A stretch of 8,560 bases of DNA from an uncultured Candidatus Melainabacteria bacterium (GTDB lineage Bacteria > Cyanobacteriota > Vampirovibrionia > Gastranaerophilales > Gastranaerophilaceae): the NCBI GenBank assembly GCA_937898445.1, contig CALEJY010000062.1, positions 1 to 8,560 of the forward strand, written 5' to 3'. Position 1 is the stretch's first letter. Every line of letters begins with the position of its first letter. Shown one piece after another: positions 4,991 to 8,560 of this stretch. The notes beneath the pieces are model-generated. The model saw only the letters and a program-made list of their open reading frames with translations. It was not told the origin of the DNA and searched no databases. The position numbers were made by a program, and so were the translations under genes.

Positions 4991-6367
4991 TTATGAACTA
5001 ATTTTTAACTTATCGTAAAACTCATCCATTTTATTAGCAACCTGTGCTTCTTTTGATTTGATGATATGAGAGTAGGTATTCAGGGTTACGTTTTTATCTG
5101 CGTGTCCGAGTCGACCGCTTACAGTTACAATATCCTCACCTGATGAAATCAATAAACTTGCATTTGTATGTCGGAGTTGGTGAAAGGTTATTTTCGGCAA
5201 ATTATGACATTTCAAAAAGCTTGTAAACCACTTATAAGGTCGTTGTGTGCTTATTGGTTTGCCATCTTCATGCAAAAATACATATTCACCATTTTGCCAA
5301 GCAGTTCCAAATTTCAAACGATTTTCTGTTTGTTGCTTTTTGTATTCTTTCAACAAAGATATTACCGTCTTAGAAGCAGTTACAGTTCTCATGCCTGCAT
5401 CAGTTTTCGGTTTTCCCTCAACATCTCCAATTCCTGCTATATAGTGTCTTTGTTTATTTATGCTTATTTCACAGGTGTTGAAGTTAATATCTTCCCATTT
5501 TAACCCCGTGAGTTCACCCTCTCGTAACCCAATATCTATCGCAAGATAAATCATTGTCATATACATCAATGGTTCACTACTTAATGCATTTAGCATTTCT
5601 GCAACTTGTTCATCATTGTAATACTTCGCTTTCGACTTTGTTACTTTTTGAGGTTTTGCACGTTCCGCAGGATTGTTCATTAAGATATTCCAATCAACAG
5701 CAGTTGATAATATTGAGTGAATTACAATATGGTGATTACGAATAGTTTTTGTTGTTAGTGTGTTTGTTGAATTACTTTTGAACATTCGATAAAAATCAAG
5801 TTTATAAACTTCGCAAAGTTTTTGAGCTGTTGCATAATTTGTTGCTTGCCCATTTTTAAGTCGTCTACAAGTTTTGGAAGAAATTCCCGTTGTTTTTATC
5901 ATGTGAGCAATTGTTAGTGGTTCTAAATACTTTGTCAATTTGTTTGTAGGTGTGAATTTCCCATCTAGTCTAACACCTTCTTCTGTAAGGTTATTGTAGA
6001 ATTGTATCAGGTGATGTGGTTGTATTTTCGCTAACTTTATATGACCAATTGCAGGCAATATGCGGTTAAGAATAATTTTGTAAGATTGTAATGTTGTTAA
6101 AGCAAGATTTTTTTCGGCATAATCTTCAAGCCACTTTTGTGTAAATTCCGCAAAAGTTATTTTTTCACCATCTAAGTAAACTCCGTTTAATACTTCGTTT
6201 TCAAACATTACCATTTGACGATTAAGCTCTTTTTCTGCTTGTTTTGGAGTTAATGTTTCGTCTAGTTTGATTGTTTTTCTTTTGCGTAACTTTTTGCCTT
6301 TTGAGTCATAACCTTGACAAACTGTTAATCTATATGTATGTTCTGATATTTTTTCGTAAAAAGCCAT
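4991..6367 (-). CDS. Tyrosine-type site-specific integrase with an HTH-like insertion
   Basis: The 458-residue protein integrates and excises the element by recombination at the att site. Residues 1-65 form the arm-binding domain (YRLTVCQGYDSKGKKLRKRK). Residues 68-240 form the SAM-like core-binding domain (FAEFTQKWLEDYAEKNL, later TIRNHHIVIHSILSTAVDW and NPAERAKPQK). The catalytic domain follows with Arg282 (GLREGE), Lys321 (KPKTDAG), His396 and Arg399 (HQLRH), His422 (GRLGH) and nucleophile Tyr432 (NTYSH), so all active-site residues are present. Residues ~143-200 interrupt the core-binding domain with an XRE-like helix-turn-helix pattern (TGISSKTCRRLKNG, then TAQKLCEVYKLDFYRMF), which explains a length above the ~380-400 usual for such phage and transposon integrases. 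AGAGG eight bases before the ATG supports the start. The gene is read toward the att site 2.4 kb away. Confidence 0.93.
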   Translation of the reverse strand: MAFYEKISEHTYRLTVCQGYDSKGKKLRKRKTIKLDETLTPKQAEKELNRQMVMFENEVLNGVYLDGEKITFAEFTQKWLEDYAEKNLALTTLQSYKIILNRILPAIGHIKLAKIQPHHLIQFYNNLTEEGVRLDGKFTPTNKLTKYLEPLTIAHMIKTTGISSKTCRRLKNGQATNYATAQKLCEVYKLDFYRMFKSNSTNTLTTKTIRNHHIVIHSILSTAVDWNILMNNPAERAKPQKVTKSKAKYYNDEQVAEMLNALSSEPLMYMTMIYLAIDIGLREGELTGLKWEDINFNTCEISINKQRHYIAGIGDVEGKPKTDAGMRTVTASKTVISLLKEYKKQQTENRLKFGTAWQNGEYVFLHEDGKPISTQRPYKWFTSFLKCHNLPKITFHQLRHTNASLLISSGEDIVTVSGRLGHADKNVTLNTYSHIIKSKEAQVANKMDEFYDKLKISS

Positions 6368-6429
6368 TTTGTTTTCCTCTTTATCATTTTCTATTATCTC
6401 CTTTTTCCAAACTTTCAGCTTCTTTTTCT

Positions 6430-6471
6430 TAAAAATAAATACAGGGTAACTGTTTTCAGGAGCTACCCTGT
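6430..6471 (-). terminator. Intrinsic terminator after the primase region
   Basis: ACAGGGTA (6441-6448) and TACCCTGT (6464-6471) form a perfect 8-bp stem; an inner CTG/CAG pair (6450-6452 with 6456-6458) can extend it around TTT-type loop bases. On the minus strand it is followed by a T-rich run (ATTTATTTTT). It lies about 10 bases after the stop of the last primase piece and separates the replication genes from the integrase, which must then have its own promoter or depend on read-through. Confidence 0.7.
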
Positions 6472-6480
6472 GTCTAACCC

Positions 6481-6678
6481 TTATCTGTTGATTTTCTTAA
6501 TACATTTCATATAATGTTCGTTGAAATCCTTACAACCGCAATTCGTAACAATCCGCTTGAACATCGGATATTTCTCAATAATTTTTTCTGCAACTTTGTT
6601 ACCTTCTTCGTCATTATCAACATACAGATAAAATTGTTTATACTTTGAGAAGTCGACTTCTGTTATTTGTTTTAACAA
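6481..6678 (-). pseudogene. C-terminal piece of the interrupted Toprim primase
   Basis: This 65-codon stretch is in the same frame as the piece upstream and follows its TAA stop by one codon; its only nearby start is a TTG without a ribosome-binding site. It carries the second half of the Toprim fold: LYVDNDEEG (18-26) supplies the metal-binding DxD (Asp21, Asp23), and KDFNEHY (50-56) is the usual Toprim-primase ending. Toprim needs the Glu of the first half (EGYFD in the preceding piece) together with this DxD, so the piece alone should be inactive. Read-through or recoding of the TAA could restore the protein, but TAA ends other genes in this element (for example the integrase and the helicase-like gene), so a nonsense mutation is the simpler view. 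Confidence 0.65.
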
Positions 6679-6681
6679 CGA

Positions 6682-7092
6682 TTAAATACCATTTGACGGT
6701 GTAACAATATGGTAGTGTTGAATTTGCCGTTGTTCTTTAAGGTGTTGATACAGGGCGTAGCCGTCAAAGTAACCTTCTACTACTGTTAAAGCTTGTGTTG
6801 TCGGCTTGTATGAGTTAATCATCGCAAGTCCTGTTGGCGTTCCTTTTTGTCGAGTTAAGCCATCTTTGCTAAAATTGTATGGTCTAAATTCAAACCCTAG
6901 AATTGTATTGCCTTTTTCTGTTGAATATTGGAATGTTGGAATTACCCAACGTCTTTTATCAACATCTACTCCAAGTTTAACTTCTCTAGTTGTTGATAAC
7001 CTTAATCCTCTTTTTCTAAGTAACAAACGAGGAAGCATATCAATTGTTTGCAGTCTTTCGTTGCATTCTTGCATATAGAACTTAAACTCCAA
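6682..7092 (-). pseudogene. Central piece of the interrupted Toprim primase (first Toprim motif)
   Basis: Seen: LRKRGLRLSTTREVKLGVD and RWVIPTF, then GFEFRP and TVVEGYFDGYAL (103-114), with the Toprim Glu106 and Asp110. The frame ends at HIVTPSNGI followed by TAA, exactly inside the conserved PSNGxxSLL segment of phage and satellite primases, and resumes with SLLKQ after the stop. The listed start is a TTG with no ribosome-binding site; an ATG at 7074 is an alternative. The frame is actually open upstream to 7200, overlapping the end of the zinc-finger piece, which shows the two were once one gene joined near the A7 run at 7181-7175. In intact relatives the protein makes RNA primers for element replication. 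Confidence 0.7.
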
Positions 7093-7160
7093 TTGCTTTT
7101 GTTTTGTAAAAATGTGTTTGAAACGGTCGGAGTTGTTAGAAGTAGAATTGAGTTTTAGAT

Positions 7161-7361
7161 TTAATTTCCCTTTGTTTTTTTCAATATCATTGGAGCGTGG
7201 CTATCATCAGCAAAGCACCAAAGAACACCTTTTGCAGAATTGAATTTTAAATTATCCCTGCCTGAGTCTTTGCACATTGGACACTGCCAAAAGTATTCAT
7301 CGCTTGATTGTTTTTCAGGTTCACCTAATACTTCAATTATTTGTTCTAATGTTAATTGCAT
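7161..7361 (-). CDS. N-terminal zinc-finger piece of the interrupted primase
   Basis: The 66-residue product begins at an ATG with a good AAAGGA six bases upstream. Cys27-Pro-Met-Cys30 and Cys49 with His55 (WCFADDSH) form a zinc-binding site of the kind found at the N-terminus of DnaG-like and phage primases, where it helps recognise template DNA. After FxCxxD the frame runs only to KKTKGN and stops. At GAAAAAAAC (A7, minus strand 7181-7175) a shift of -1 enters the frame of the Toprim piece, giving a continuous linker (KGKLNLKLN, later RFKHIFTKQKQLEFKFYMQE). The whole gene would be about 290 residues, a compact primase. A one-base deletion in the A run is the likely cause; slippage during transcription or translation could in principle rescue it. 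Confidence 0.65.
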   Translation of the reverse strand: MQLTLEQIIEVLGEPEKQSSDEYFWQCPMCKDSGRDNLKFNSAKGVLWCFADDSHAPMILKKTKGN

Positions 7362-7423
7362 TTTTATTCCTTTCTGGTTTTATGGTAAATCTGGTCAATC
7401 CCAGTATTAACTTGCATTTTGAT

Positions 7424-7486
7424 AAATATCAGGGTGGTAATTGCGGTAATTGCCTTTAAACGCAAGAATTACGGGGATTGATATTT
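7424..7486. repeat. Nested inverted repeats with a tandem 9-bp repeat
   Basis: AAATATCA (7424-7431) and TGATATTT (7479-7486) are a perfect 8-bp inverted repeat around 47 bases. Inside, GGTAATTGC is repeated in tandem (7436-7444, 7445-7453), and an inverted partner (GCAA then TTAC, 7462-7472) can pair with either copy. A second long-range dyad TCAATCCC (7395-7402) with GGGATTGA (7474-7481) overlaps the outer one. The block fills the 135-bp gap between the helicase-like gene and the primase and could be an origin, a regulator site or mRNA structure. Confidence 0.45.
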
Positions 7487-7496
7487 TTACCTTTGT

Positions 7497-8560
7497 TTAT
7501 ATTAAGTTCTCAAGTTCTGAAGCCCCATTGTCTAAATCCTCTGATTTTGCCGTTGTGAGCCAATAAACACGCCCCGAGTTATTATTTATAGGTTTGCTTA
7601 ATAGCTGATATCCTTGAGACTGGGCGATTTCAGCAACACTTTGCATATCATTATCAAAACTATTTTTGAATTTATTTCGAGATACGCCAAATTGTTTGAA
7701 ATGAATAGTTGTCAAATCATTCTTTTTGAACTCTTTGCCAATATTTTCAAGAAAAAATTTGAAAATTTTGTCACATCTATCTTCAAACGAAGGGCGGAAA
7801 TTTAAAAATTTTATAAAATCAACGCTTAATTTTTCAACCGTATCAATAGCCATTTCCATATCCTCAGGGTTTATAAAAAGTACACTCGGATGATTAAGGC
7901 AAGCATACTGACATGCGATTTTTATGGCTTTTAGTTCCCTAGAACGCATTTCCTTTTGAATAAGCGTATTTTGTTCTTTTTGAATCATTGAATTAATTTT
8001 GAGTCTATAAGGATACAAAACTTTAACAAAAGTTTCTTCTGTAAGCTCATATTGAGCATTGTTTTCAACCTTTTCAAAAATTTCATACAACTGAAGTCCG
8101 ATGGCTTTTAAATCGCTGTAATACTTTTCTTCGGCTTTATAAGCTTTTCTTCCATCAGGTTCCATTTCATGATGTTCTAATTCAGGCATGAAAGTAATTA
8201 TACAACGACGACTTAAACCTGTTTCCATAAGTAGATTGAAATTTTTTAATAAATCAGACTTAAATGCTGTTGGGTCAGAGTAGAGTAAGGCATTAACTGG
8301 TAAATCTTCAATATCTTCTTCTCTGTTTTCACCTTTAATACTCTTGGCTCGGAGTATACCGCTATAAGCTTCAAATAACATATTAAAAAACAATTTTTGT
8401 TCCGTTGTCATGTTACAAAGATATAATCCAAGCTCTGCAATTTTTATCATTAAACCAGCAAATTTTGCTTTTTTAAAAACTTTAGCATCACGGAAAAGCC
8501 CCTCTCTTGTCCCATCAGAAACCTCCATAACCAAATTCCCAAATTCTTTCATTTGTTCTT
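7497..8560 (-). CDS. C-terminal part of a replication helicase/ATPase-like protein (DUF3987-like), 5' end outside window
   Basis: The frame is open from the window edge; the first in-window ATG at 8552 lies within EQMKEFGNLVMEV, which reads as the interior of a domain and has no ribosome-binding site visible before it, so the real start is beyond 8560. Seen: EFGNLVMEV followed by a helical stretch, then PVNALLYSDPTAFKSDLL and LLMETGLSRRCIITFMPE. This order resembles the second half of DUF3987-type helicase/primase-associated ATPases, in which a late arginine-rich GLxxR segment follows the Walker B region. Walker A would be off-window. The last ~90 residues (DLTTIHFKQFGVSRNKFKNS onward) look like a winged helix. 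Its position directly upstream of a primase supports a replication role. I am moderately sure of the replication link and less sure of the exact family. Confidence 0.5.
   Translation of the reverse strand, partial: EQMKEFGNLVMEVSDGTREGLFRDAKVFKKAKFAGLMIKIAELGLYLCNMTTEQKLFFNMLFEAYSGILRAKSIKGENREEDIEDLPVNALLYSDPTAFKSDLLKNFNLLMETGLSRRCIITFMPELEHHEMEPDGRKAYKAEEKYYSDLKAIGLQLYEIFEKVENNAQYELTEETFVKVLYPYRLKINSMIQKEQNTLIQKEMRSRELKAIKIACQYACLNHPSVLFINPEDMEMAIDTVEKLSVDFIKFLNFRPSFEDRCDKIFKFFLENIGKEFKKNDLTTIHFKQFGVSRNKFKNSFDNDMQSVAEIAQSQGYQLLSKPINNNSGRVYWLTTAKSEDLDNGASELENLI

Larger units (their letters stand above)
2530..8560 (-). mobile_element. Integrated mobile element (satellite, prophage or ICE-like), one end present
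   Basis: The left end is the tRNA 3' junction at 2530-2553; the right end is beyond the window. Reading leftward the contents are a helicase/ATPase-like replication gene, an interrupted Toprim primase, a tyrosine integrase and a two-gene membrane cargo operon, all on one strand. No capsid, terminase, relaxase or conjugation gene is visible, so I cannot say whether it is a phage satellite, a prophage end or an integrative plasmid. The primase is broken, which suggests the element may no longer replicate alone. Confidence 0.7.

Noticed and set aside
5168..5745. Several plus-strand frames within the integrase
   Set aside because: They are antisense to an integrase with a complete catalytic residue set.
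6682..6684. Alternative genetic code (TAA read as an amino acid) in the element
   Set aside because: Other genes of the element end at TAA at sensible positions and none of the other long frames has an internal TAA, so a nonsense mutation is simpler.
7175..7182. Canonical A-AAA-AAC programmed -1 frameshift heptamer
   Set aside because: The heptamer is present as letters, but the zero frame reads AAA AAA ACA across it, so it is not phased as X-XXY-YYZ. Slippage on the homopolymer remains possible but is not the classic site.
1..8560. CRISPR array or insertion-sequence transposase
   Set aside because: No regularly spaced repeats of CRISPR length and no DDE or HUH transposase motifs were found in any frame.

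Overview
The window is AT-rich, gene-dense DNA with Shine-Dalgarno-like sites and low-complexity Asn/Lys/Ile-rich proteins. Two left-hand proteins have N-termini ending in an SFxG-like tag (NQSFQGN and NFSFLGVN). I associate such tags with gut Gastranaerophilales (Melainabacteria/Vampirovibrionia), so that is my tentative host guess. It rests on protein style only; no marker gene is present.

Left part, about 1-2530, looks chromosomal or like older accessory DNA. A CheR-like SAM-dependent methyltransferase (minus strand, C-terminus cut by the window edge) and a PTP/DSP-type phosphatase with a C-X5-R loop (plus strand) diverge from a 384-bp intergenic region. That region holds candidate promoters in both directions. 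On the phosphatase side it encodes a structured leader: an 11-bp closing helix around smaller hairpins, then an intrinsic terminator whose 5' arm can alternatively pair with an upstream hairpin. This is the architecture of an attenuator, a riboswitch or a terminated small RNA. Downstream of the phosphatase lies a 5'-truncated fragment of a uracil-DNA glycosylase-like gene.

At 2500-2553 there is a tRNA transcription terminator plus only the 3' end of a tRNA gene (T-loop, 3' T-stem strand, 3' acceptor strand, CCA) on the minus strand. The rest of the tRNA is absent. This is the junction expected where an element has integrated into a tRNA 3' end, and a tyrosine recombinase lies 2.4 kb inside. 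AGTCCC repeats spaced 11 bp apart lie on both sides of the junction.

Right part, about 2530-8560, is an integrated mobile element (satellite, prophage or ICE-like) with every gene on the minus strand. In transcription order: a replication helicase/ATPase-like protein (DUF3987-like, 5' end outside the window); a short structured intergenic region with nested inverted repeats and a tandem 9-bp repeat; a zinc-finger/Toprim primase broken by a -1 frame change at an A7 run and by an in-frame TAA; a terminator; a tyrosine integrase with an HTH-like insertion; and a two-gene cargo operon next to the attachment site. The cargo is a long coiled-coil protein with two membrane segments followed, 20 bp later, by a single-pass membrane-anchored helical protein. 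I recognise no named family for either. By position (between integrase and att site, own promoter region) this pair is the best candidate for an undescribed system, possibly phage defence, but function is inference only.
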